NCBI GenBank assembly: GCA_900552245.1
Contig: URYY01000111.1
Coordinates: 1-7,163 of the forward strand
Source of the DNA: an uncultured Opitutales bacterium
GTDB taxonomy: Bacteria; Verrucomicrobiota; Verrucomicrobiia; Opitutales; Intestinicryptomonadaceae
Length of the DNA: 7,163 bases
Reading direction: 5' to 3'
Shown: positions 1 through 5,108 of the stretch, piece after piece
Layout: the number at the start of each line of letters is the position of its first letter
Numbering within the stretch: position 1 is the stretch's first letter
Notes under the pieces: generated by a model
Told to the model about the DNA's origin: nothing
Seen by the model: the letters and a program-made list of their open reading frames with translations, nothing else
The model's database searches: none
Program-made: the position numbers and the translations under genes

Positions 1-320
1 TCGTTCTCTTTGCCCTCTTTTTTTTCCACCATTCCACAATCTTTGACGTAGAGCGCTTTTTTGTTAGGCAGACATAAGACCAATCGTGCAACGAAAAAGC
101 TTAACGCCACATTCTTTTACAAATAGAAATTTTGAGTTATCTGAAGCATTGCAAGAAGCCACTCCGGAATTTCGCCAAGCACTCCACAGAGTGCCCCTTG
201 TATAGAATCGCACAATAGTTGCACTCCTCAAGAAGCCCAGTGAAAGTTTCAAAATCAGTTAATACGGGCTTATTCGCCTCGTCCAGTTTTGCCTTTAGGC
301 TATTTCGGGGAACTTCAAGT
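1..320 (-). pseudogene. Frame-broken coding-like remnant, unidentified
   Basis: Three minus-strand pieces read like protein but lie in different frames. The frame closed at 137 gives about 60 residues with ordinary codon choice (it contains LTDFETFTGLLEEC and YCAILYKGHSVECLAKF). A second frame closed at 64 gives NSKFLFVKECGVKLF. A third, open to the left edge, gives LPNKKALYVKDCGMVEKK. The second and third pieces resemble each other (FVKECG and YVKDCG). No piece has a convincing start of its own, and the first enters from inside the neighbouring secretin-like gene in another frame. I do not recognise the family. The simplest reading is a gene decaying by frameshifts. An alternative is chance openness plus a new gene starting at an ATG at 30-32 (MVEKKEGKEN) and leaving the window. 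Confidence 0.3.
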
Positions 321-1007
321 TTACTTACATTCGGAAACTTTAAGCAAGAGATAGGGGTCGATTTGGCGAGTTTCCGCCGCAGATTGAAAAAGCAAGCCAA
401 TTAGCGGAATATCGCCCCAAAAAGGAGTTGAGTCCACGACACTTTTAACACGCTCAATTTCTATTAAAATCGCACAACAGCCCCTCTCAAGTTCGATCTC
501 GGCAGAGCCGCTTTCTTCAAGGGTGTTTACAATATATTCCTCCGGCGAAAACCAATTTCCCTCCGCGCGAATTTCGGGAATTTTTTTCGAGAGCGCAAAT
601 TTCACTTTAAATGCGTCTTTATCGGCGCCAAGCACGCTTATTTTTGTAGTCTTGCCAAATTCCTCGCCCTTTGCACTTATAGCCTCTCTTATGGCATCGT
701 CCTCCTCCGACACACCATTCCACACAAAGGCTTCGAAACTTCTAAAGATTCCCTCCTTCGTCTTTCCGCCGAATAACACTTTTTCGACCTTTAAGTCCTT
801 CATCTCATTGGGCTTCAGTTGCGAAAAGTAAAAGCTTTCGCGGCTCTTTTGCAGAGAAAAAGCAAATTTCAAGGGAAGTTGTGCACGCGGAAAGGAAGAA
901 TTGAGCGACACTTCGCTTAAGCTTACAAAATATTCCTTGGCGCTTGAAGCAAACGCAAAATAAAAGATTAAAAGCAGCGCAAAAAATACCGGTCTCAAAG
1001 TCTTCAT
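321..1007 (-). CDS. Exported protein with secretin-like C-terminal motif
   Basis: This encodes 228 residues. Residues 1-23 form a Sec signal peptide: a basic MKTLR start, a long hydrophobic core and a small-residue end (FASSA before KEY). Around residues 170-207 a stretch ending STPFWGDIPLIGLLFQ closely resembles the end of the bacterial secretin domain (types II/III secretion and pilus outer-membrane pores), where a 'P.LGDIP.LG.LF' motif follows a beta-strand pair. The protein is much too short for a real secretin, has no recognisable N-domains, and ends about 20 residues after the motif, where secretins usually run on through further beta-strands. It is therefore probably a periplasmic or outer-membrane-associated protein with a secretin-related fold, or a shortened copy, and not a pore by itself. 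The ATG at 1005-1007 is supported by the signal peptide and by a promoter directly upstream. No secretion genes are visible nearby. Confidence 0.8.
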   Translation of the reverse strand: MKTLRPVFFALLLIFYFAFASSAKEYFVSLSEVSLNSSFPRAQLPLKFAFSLQKSRESFYFSQLKPNEMKDLKVEKVLFGGKTKEGIFRSFEAFVWNGVSEEDDAIREAISAKGEEFGKTTKISVLGADKDAFKVKFALSKKIPEIRAEGNWFSPEEYIVNTLEESGSAEIELERGCCAILIEIERVKSVVDSTPFWGDIPLIGLLFQSAAETRQIDPYLLLKVSECK

Positions 1008-1013
1008 ACGCCC

Positions 1014-1041
1014 ATTATTGCGCTTCTTAAATAAAAGTCAA
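1014..1041 (-). promoter_or_regulatory. Sigma-70 promoter of the secretin-like gene
   Basis: On the minus strand, TTGACT (1036-1041) and AATAAT (1014-1019) each match the sigma-70 consensus at five of six bases and are separated by 16 bases. Only six bases (GGGCGT) separate the -10 from the ATG, so the predicted transcription start falls on or next to the A of the start codon. The mRNA would then be leaderless, which fits the absence of a Shine-Dalgarno sequence. Confidence 0.6.
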
Positions 1042-1318
1042 GCAGGGGATTTGCGCTGCACTCGTTTTAACATCGCCAATATTTTAATATTTGAAAATAT
1101 TTCAACCAAAAGATTTGAGAAATTTACGACATACGTACTTTAATAGGAAATCTATATAAGCAAAACTTAACTCTTACACATAGGCATTACTTTAAAAATT
1201 CTTTTCGCATATTTTTACTTTTGAAAGACCTCTAAGTCAGGCACTAAAACTCAGAAACACTGCCTAAAGTCAAAAAAATTGACTCTCCAAAGCTCTTGTT
1301 TAGAGCTCTCGCGTAGGC
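1042..1318. other. AT-rich gap, no gene seen
   Basis: Between the secretin-like gene and the tRNA-Glu gene I see no reading frame with gene-like features on either strand. A short AT-rich inverted repeat, TTGAAA-ATA-TTTCAA, lies at 1091-1105, about 50 bases upstream of the secretin-like gene's -35 element, and could be an operator. GTCAA-AAAAA-TTGAC at 1269-1283 and GCTCT-TGTTT-AGAGC at 1291-1305 are small hairpins of unclear meaning. A minus-strand stretch reading ARALNKSFGESIFLTLGS soon meets stops and is too short to call. Confidence 0.5.
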
Positions 1319-1346
1319 AAAAAAATAGCCCGATAAAATCGGGCTT
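1319..1346 (-). terminator. Intrinsic terminator of tRNA-Glu
   Basis: On the minus strand the sequence forms an eight-pair stem AGCCCGAT / ATCGGGCT (1327-1345) around a three-base TTT loop. An A and then seven T follow (1319-1325). It starts about ten bases after the tRNA 3' end, so it should end a single-gene tRNA transcript. Confidence 0.85.
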
Positions 1347-1355
1347 AATAAAAAA

Positions 1356-1427
1356 CACCATCTATCGGATTCGAACCGATGTCTTTGGAATGAGGTTCCA
1401 AGGTCCTAACCCCTAGACGAAGATGGC
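1356..1427 (-). tRNA. tRNA-Glu (anticodon CTC)
   Basis: All 72 bases fold as a cloverleaf. The acceptor GCCATCT pairs with AGATGGT, with a G-U first pair. T8 C9 is followed by a D arm GTCT/GGAC with an eight-base loop. The anticodon stem is TTGGA/TCCAA, the variable region is four bases (AGAC), and the T arm is ATCGG-TTCGAAT-CCGAT with discriminator G73. The overall layout matches bacterial tRNA-Glu, including TTCGTCTAG near the 5' end. The loop is A-C-CTC-A-T, giving anticodon CTC (1392-1394), which reads GAG. The oddity is C at position 33 (base 1395), where U is almost universal. CCA is not encoded. I found no convincing promoter, although an inverted repeat lies just upstream (1452-1478). 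Confidence 0.92.
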
Positions 1428-1451
1428 TTGATGAGGTTAAATGCACTGTCT

Positions 1452-1478
1452 CGAAATATCGCCCTAAGCGATGTTTCG
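1452..1478. repeat. 11-bp inverted repeat upstream of tRNA-Glu
   Basis: CGAAATATCGC and GCGATGTTTCG flank a five-base CCTAA spacer and can pair over eleven positions with a single T-G wobble. It lies 24 bases upstream of the tRNA 5' end, in the region where a promoter or regulator would act. No T run follows on either strand, so it does not look like a terminator. Confidence 0.55.
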
Positions 1479-1547
1479 CACCGTTTCCGCAAACCCAAAT
1501 CAAGTTTGTAGGTCAATCATACGCGGATTCGGTCTTGAAATTTAAGG

Positions 1548-1556
1548 TGGTATAAT
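1548..1556 (+). promoter_or_regulatory. Extended -10 promoter element
   Basis: TGGTATAAT is a perfect extended -10 (TG, one base, TATAAT). The -35 position 17 bases upstream (TTCGGT) is poor, which extended -10 promoters tolerate. Transcription would start near 1563 and run to the right, against the flavoprotein gene. Confidence 0.4.
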
Positions 1557-1562
1557 TGCATA

Positions 1563-1657
1563 AAAATATTCCCACATCAAGAAAAATTTTCATTTTATTT
1601 TTATGCGGCGAATTTGAGAGCTTTTGAGATTCAAAGGGCGACGCACTGCGCCTTTTT
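1563..1657 (+). ncRNA. Possible short plus-strand RNA
   Basis: This is the span between the predicted start of the extended -10 promoter and the weak terminator at 1633-1657, giving an RNA of about 95 bases. The body is AT-rich and nearly unstructured. Its only ATG-initiated frame stops after four codons, so a protein product is unlikely. The evidence is only a promoter match plus a terminator-like hairpin, both in an AT-rich gap where chance matches are easy. I recognise no known RNA family. Confidence 0.22.
1633..1657 (+). terminator. Weak intrinsic terminator
   Basis: AAAGGGCG pairs with CGCCTTTT (one G-U pair) around an eight-base loop. The T run has five bases, most of which are used in the stem. 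It is oriented for a plus-strand transcript. On the minus strand only three T follow, so it is unlikely to end the flavoprotein mRNA. Confidence 0.4.
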
Positions 1658-1774
1658 AGATAAGAGTATCAAGAAGTTTTCTCAGCAAAGTTCCGACAAG
1701 CGAGTTTGAAGTTGCGACCTACTCTAAAATATCTAGGCTTTAAGGCACTCAAATAGCTTCGCAATAACTACATT

Positions 1775-2347
1775 CTACTTAAAGTTTTTTTCGACAAATT
1801 CAATTAGACTAAGTTTAGCCTGCTTATTTCCCCTGAGTTTACTTGCATCAAAGCCCAAGCCGCCCTGAAAGAAAGTGGGAAACTCAGCAGCCTCCATAAA
1901 AGATGCAAAATGCTTCAACTGTAAAACCACCGAATCCAAGCCCGAATCGTTTTCGTCGCCGCCGCCATGAAGAATTGCGACAAACTTTTTGTCTTTTAAT
2001 TTGCAGGTTAAGTTGCCCTCTGCGTCCTCCTCAATTATAGCGTGGAAGCGGTCTATCACAGCCTTTAAGGCCGCAGTGATTCCCGCCATATATATGGGGC
2101 TGCAAAAGGCTATTACATCGAAGTACTGAAGGCTGTCTATCAATTTTGCGCTGTCGTCGCCCAAAGCGCAGGAGCCCGTCTCTTTGCAGCCGCCGCAATT
2201 CGCGCAGCCATTAACTGCATTTTTTAGTTTTGCTACGTTTACCTCCGTAGCCTCAAAATCCGGCCCCAGAGCATCATTAGCCCAAGCGATTAAAGTTGAT
2301 GTATTGCCCTGCCTAAAAGAACCATTTAAAAAAAGTGCGCGCTTCAT
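1775..2347 (-). CDS. Flavodoxin-fold reductase, iron-sulfur flavoprotein-like
   Basis: This encodes 190 residues of the NADPH-dependent FMN reductase / flavodoxin-like superfamily. Residues 9-17 (GSFRQGNTS) form the FMN-phosphate loop that follows a first beta-strand (ALFLN). SPIYMAG (83-89) and ALKAVIDR (93-100) are the second characteristic flavin-binding region, and HGGGDEND near residue 120 follows a further strand. Cysteines 48, 51, 54 and 60 form C-x2-C-x2-C-x5-C, the compact pattern that holds a 4Fe-4S cluster in iron-sulfur flavoproteins; relatives with incomplete motifs lack the cluster. The protein is probably a cytoplasmic flavin-dependent electron-transfer or NAD(P)H-dependent reductase, substrate unknown. 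The frame stays open upstream to an ATG at 2513-2515, but the added 56 residues do not fit the fold. I therefore chose the ATG at 2345-2347, which places the conserved first strand at the N-terminus. No Shine-Dalgarno sequence is seen. Stop TAG. Confidence 0.88.
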   Translation of the reverse strand: MKRALFLNGSFRQGNTSTLIAWANDALGPDFEATEVNVAKLKNAVNGCANCGGCKETGSCALGDDSAKLIDSLQYFDVIAFCSPIYMAGITAALKAVIDRFHAIIEEDAEGNLTCKLKDKKFVAILHGGGDENDSGLDSVVLQLKHFASFMEAAEFPTFFQGGLGFDASKLRGNKQAKLSLIEFVEKNFK

Positions 2348-2387
2348 ACTAAAAAAATTTAAATTGCTAAATCTGAAAACGCGGCAA

Positions 2388-2415
2388 ATTCTAGACCAAA
2401 CAGAATCCAAGGCAA
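2388..2415 (-). promoter_or_regulatory. Candidate promoter of the flavoprotein gene
   Basis: On the minus strand TTGCCT (2410-2415, four of six consensus bases) and TAGAAT (2388-2393, five of six) are 16 bases apart. The predicted start leaves a leader of about 35 bases before the ATG at 2345-2347. It also lies inside the upstream open stretch, which supports the downstream start codon. Confidence 0.4.
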
Positions 2416-2734
2416 ACACTTTTAAGCACAATCCCCCGCTTAAAATTTTAAAAGCGCAAGAATTTAAAATAACCCACTCAAAAGCTGCTAGCAAATTCCA
2501 AGCCTCATTTGACAAAGCAAGGCCCCTTTTCCGAAAGCTTAAAAGCGCCGTAGCAAATAAGAATTTTCAAAAACAAACAAAGGCCAAAGTGTTACGAATT
2601 TAAACTTCGCCGTTAAAGCTGAATTTACAAAGCAAAAGTTGCAGCTAGGTGAAGTTCCCTTTTTATGAAGCAAATTTAGAAAAGGTAAATTAACCGCGCA
2701 AAATCCGAACTTTCGATGAATTTCAGGCGCCGCC
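2416..2734. other. Gap between uup and the flavoprotein gene
   Basis: Open frames cross this stretch on both strands, but they have lysine- and phenylalanine-rich, low-complexity content typical of AT-rich DNA and overlap the neighbouring genes in wrong frames. I see no terminator after uup. A perfect TTGACA on the plus strand at 2509-2514 has no -10 at a usable distance. Nothing else is supportable here. Confidence 0.5.
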
Positions 2735-4639
2735 TCAAGACTGCCCCTCAAGCCTCTCGCGCCTTTCCTCCAAGAAAGACCAGCGTTCGAAAAGTTCGCT
2801 ATCCAGCTTTTCAATCTCCTCCAAGCGATTTTTTATAGATTCCAATTTGTCCAGATTTGCCCTGATGTAATCCGGGTCTTGCAATAGCTTTGAAAGTTCC
2901 TCCTGCTCCTTCTCAAGCTCGGAAATTTTTGCGGGCAGAGACTCGAGTTCGGCGCGCTCTCTGTTTGTAAATTTTTCGCGCTTTTGCGGAACTTTCTTTG
3001 CCGGCTGCTCTCTCTTTGCGGGAATTTCTTTAAGCGGCAACTTGGCAGCTCTGTAAGCTTCCCACTCTTTGTAGCCGCCCACGATTTCCTCTATGTGCCC
3101 GCCCTCCTCAAAACCGAATACGGCAGTCACGATATTGTTTAAAAATTCTCTGTCGTGCGAGACCAATAGAATTGTTCCCTGAAAGGCGACAAGCGCATTC
3201 TCGAGAATTTCAATGCTTTGCATGTCCAAATCGTTCGTTGGCTCGTCCAAAACCAAGACGTTCGCGGGGCTTGCAAAGAGCTTTGCGAGCATCAGCCTGT
3301 TCTTCTCGCCGCCCGAAAGCATTCCGATTTCTCCGTGTATCTGCTCCGGCGCGAACAGAAAGTTTTGCAGATAGCCAACGACACTCTGATTCTGCCCTCC
3401 AACACTCACATAGTCGGAGCCCTCGCCGACAAAATCAAAGAGTTTCTGGCGCGGATTTAGCTTTTCGCGAAGTTGGTCAAAGTAGGCGATTTTAAGGCGC
3501 GTGCCGTGCGTCACAGTGCCGGAATCTATTTTAATTTTGCCAAGCATCGCATTTAATAGCGTGGTTTTGCCAACGCCGTTTCTGCCTATTACTCCGATTT
3601 TATCGCCCCTAAATATCGTGGTTGAGAAGTCCTTTATTATTGCCCTTTGCCCGTAAGATACGCTGAGGTGCTCGATTTCCATGACCTTCTGACCGCTCTC
3701 CTCACAGCCGTCTAAGTTGAGCGAAAAATTCCCCAAACGGCTACGGCGCGCCTTGCGAATTTCGCGCAGGCGCATAAGTTCGCGAACTCTGCCCTCGTTG
3801 CGGGTGCGCCTGGCTTTTATGCCCTGCCTGAGCCATGCCTCCTCTTTAGCTAGCTTTTTGTCGAACACGGCTTCGTTGCGGGCAATTGACTCCAAGAGCT
3901 CGTCTCGGCGGCTTAGAAAGGTCTTAAAGTCGCAGTCAAAGGCGATTAGCTTTGCCCTATCAACTTCTACAACGCGCGTTGCCAAATTCTGCAAAAAGGC
4001 CCTATCGTGAGAGACGAACACGAGAGTTTTCCCGCAATTTTTTAGGAAGTTTTCAAGCCAGACCACAGAGTCTATATCGAGGTGGTTTGTGGGCTCATCT
4101 AGAATTAAAATATCGGGAGATTGCACTAATTCCCTTCCGAGCAAAACCCTGCGCCTTAGGCCCGCAGACAAAGTATCAACATTAAGTCCCGCATCGAGCT
4201 CCAAGGTATCGACGACTTCAGAAACTTTGGAATCGAGAGCCCAGAGATTTTCCTCGTCCATTTTGTGTGTAAGCAAATCAAATTCGCGCTGAATATCCGC
4301 GCTATGTTCGCCCTCCAGCTGCCTAGCAAGCTCCCGCCAGCGCAACAAAGCCTTACCCTGCTCTCCAAGACCTGAAGCCACTACATCGTAAACAAGCCCG
4401 CTTAAGTAAGAGGGAACCTCCTGCGGCATATACGCGACCTTTACGCCGCGCTTGCGCTCGACAGTTCCGGAATCGGGCTCGGAAATGCCTGCTATTATCT
4501 TTAAGAGGCTCGTCTTGCCGCAGCCGTTTCTGCCCACTAGCGCGAGGGCGTCGGACTGGGCTATATTTAAGTCGGCCTCGTCCAACAGGACGTGCGCCCC
4601 GTAGCGCAGAGAAACTTTGTTTAGCGATATAAGACTCAT
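2735..4639 (-). CDS. uup: ABC-F family ATPase Uup
   Basis: This encodes 634 residues in tandem ABC cassettes with no membrane segments, so it is a soluble ABC-F protein. Cassette 1 has Walker A GRNGCGKT (36-43), signature LSAG (157-160), Walker B ILILDE (177-182) and H-loop His211. Cassette 2 has Walker A GRNGVGKT (352-359), signature LSGG (441-444), Walker B VLVLDE (461-466) and H-loop His495. The linker carries GIKARRTRNEGRVR (about 273-286), which marks the Uup branch. The C-terminus is a basic stretch (KREQPAKKVPQKREK) followed by a coiled coil from about residue 555, as in Uup. Uup binds DNA and ribosomes and has been linked to transposon excision and to translation or ribosome assembly. 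Length is normal. The first signature has Ala instead of the second Gly. The ATG at 4637-4639 begins directly at the first cassette strand. No Shine-Dalgarno sequence or convincing promoter is visible; TAAAAT (minus strand, 4681-4686) is a weak -10 candidate. Confidence 0.95.
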   Translation of the reverse strand: MSLISLNKVSLRYGAHVLLDEADLNIAQSDALALVGRNGCGKTSLLKIIAGISEPDSGTVERKRGVKVAYMPQEVPSYLSGLVYDVVASGLGEQGKALLRWRELARQLEGEHSADIQREFDLLTHKMDEENLWALDSKVSEVVDTLELDAGLNVDTLSAGLRRRVLLGRELVQSPDILILDEPTNHLDIDSVVWLENFLKNCGKTLVFVSHDRAFLQNLATRVVEVDRAKLIAFDCDFKTFLSRRDELLESIARNEAVFDKKLAKEEAWLRQGIKARRTRNEGRVRELMRLREIRKARRSRLGNFSLNLDGCEESGQKVMEIEHLSVSYGQRAIIKDFSTTIFRGDKIGVIGRNGVGKTTLLNAMLGKIKIDSGTVTHGTRLKIAYFDQLREKLNPRQKLFDFVGEGSDYVSVGGQNQSVVGYLQNFLFAPEQIHGEIGMLSGGEKNRLMLAKLFASPANVLVLDEPTNDLDMQSIEILENALVAFQGTILLVSHDREFLNNIVTAVFGFEEGGHIEEIVGGYKEWEAYRAAKLPLKEIPAKREQPAKKVPQKREKFTNRERAELESLPAKISELEKEQEELSKLLQDPDYIRANLDKLESIKNRLEEIEKLDSELFERWSFLEERRERLEGQS

Positions 4640-4733
4640 ATTTAAAAGGTTTAGAAGATTAGATTTTTCCTAAAAACGCAATTTTATTTTTCCCGCCAAG
4701 TTTAAACGCACACAACACCTTAAAATCGAGTGC

Positions 4734-4786
4734 AAAATGCCCGCATTTTCGACGCAGAAAAAGGACTTTCTGCCGCGCAAAAGCGC
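4734..4786. repeat. Cluster of three short hairpins
   Basis: Three perfect inverted repeats lie nearly end to end: AAAATGC-CC-GCATTTT (4734-4749), GCAGAAA-AAGGAC-TTTCTGC (4754-4773) and GCGC-AAAA-GCGC (4775-4786). The block sits about 95 bases upstream of the uup start codon and about 115 bases before the start of the structured RNA on the other strand. None is followed by a T run. It could be structured leader RNA of uup, protein-binding sites or an uncharacterised element. Confidence 0.5.
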
Positions 4787-4864
4787 AAATAAAGGAAGGG
4801 CTTTGCGAGTTTAATGGGTAAATTTTAGCGAACTAAAAAATTTTCAATTTTTCTTAAAAAAAAG

Positions 4865-4893
4865 CTTTATTTTTTTAATTTGTGTGCGATAAT
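4865..4893 (+). promoter_or_regulatory. Strong promoter of the structured RNA
   Basis: An extended -10, TG-C-GATAAT (4885-4893), lies 17 bases from a weak -35 (CTTTAT, 4865-4870). Upstream, 4834-4863 consists mostly of alternating A and T tracts, which resembles the UP elements of very active stable-RNA promoters. The predicted start is near A4900, exactly where the RNA's closing stem begins. Confidence 0.6.
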
Positions 4894-4899
4894 GTCCTC

Positions 4900-5045
4900 A
4901 TCGAAGGGAACTTCGAATTAAAGCAAGCGCCACGCAAGGCGCAGATTCTCTACGGAGAATCGCAATTCGCGCGAATAGGCGCGGAGGGATAATACCCTCG
5001 ATAAAAAGGAGCGTCGCTTTCATCCTGCGGCGCTTCTCCTTTTTT
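4900..5045 (+). ncRNA. Structured small RNA candidate, family unknown
   Basis: This RNA of about 146 bases has its own promoter and a strong terminator. Its 5' end ATCGAAGGG pairs with CCCTCGAT (4995-5002), with one bulged A, closing the whole body. Inside, CGAATT (4914-4919) can pair with AATTCG (4964-4969) around two solid hairpins: GCGCC-ACGCAA-GGCGC (4927-4942) and GATTCTC-TACG-GAGAATC (4944-4961), the latter with a UNCG-type tetraloop. A further hairpin, CGCGC-GAATAG-GCGCG, spans 4968-4983 and would overlap the inner pairing slightly. The next reading frame downstream is a dead gene on the other strand, so this is not a riboswitch leader. Five GGA triplets occur, which raises a CsrA-binding role as a loose possibility. 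It does not match the conserved cores I know for SRP RNA, tmRNA or RNase P; 6S RNA is poorly conserved in sequence, but this multibranched shape does not suit it. Confidence 0.6.
5004..5045 (+). terminator. Strong, probably bidirectional intrinsic terminator
   Basis: AAAAGGAG (5004-5011) pairs with CTCCTTTT (5036-5043), and CGTCGC (5012-5017) pairs with GCGGCG (5027-5032). The loop has nine bases and there is a three-base CTT bulge on the 3' side. A run of six T (5040-5045) ends the plus-strand RNA. The A run at 5003-5007 supplies a T run on the minus strand, so it could also stop transcripts from the dead gene at 5109-5451. Confidence 0.85.
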
Positions 5046-5108
5046 GAATTTTTCTTGTTTGGAATTTAAGCTAAATATTAAGCCCCCCGATAAAGTTAAA
5101 TAGAGAGT

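Larger units (their letters stand above)
1428..1774. other. Gap between tRNA-Glu and the flavoprotein gene
   Basis: I see no intact protein gene in these roughly 350 bases. They hold the inverted repeat at 1452-1478, an extended -10 element on the plus strand at 1548-1556, and a weak plus-strand terminator at 1633-1657, each listed separately. On the minus strand downstream of the flavoprotein gene, short open stretches (for example RVGRNFKLACRNFAEKTS) have no start and soon hit stops. Confidence 0.5.

Noticed and set aside
1180..1318. Shared words (ATAGGCATT, GTAGGC) between the gaps at 1180-1318 and 5640-5730
   Set aside because: The matches are short, their spacing differs and nothing between them aligns, so a dispersed repeat is not supported.
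2509..2514. Perfect TTGACA on the plus strand
   Set aside because: There is no -10 element 15 to 19 bases downstream and no gene to drive.
2348..2515. N-terminal extension of the flavoprotein by 56 residues
   Set aside because: The extension does not fit the fold, which starts directly with the beta-strand ALFLN, and a promoter candidate lies within it.
2184..2603. Plus-strand open frame of 139 codons opposite the flavoprotein gene and the following gap
   Set aside because: Its first part is the antisense of a well-supported gene and the rest is lysine- and phenylalanine-rich low-complexity sequence from AT-rich DNA, with no family motif.
2539..2814. Minus-strand open frame of 91 codons overlapping the end of uup
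   Set aside because: It overlaps the conserved Uup coiled coil in another frame and has no recognisable domain.
3172..3495. Plus-strand arginine- and serine-rich open frames within uup
   Set aside because: They are antisense shadows of a conserved gene; the arginine richness reflects the codons on the other strand.
4889..4920. Tiny plus-strand frame MSSSKGTSN at the start of the structured RNA
   Set aside because: Its ATG lies inside the -10 element and upstream of the predicted transcription start, so it would not be in the RNA.
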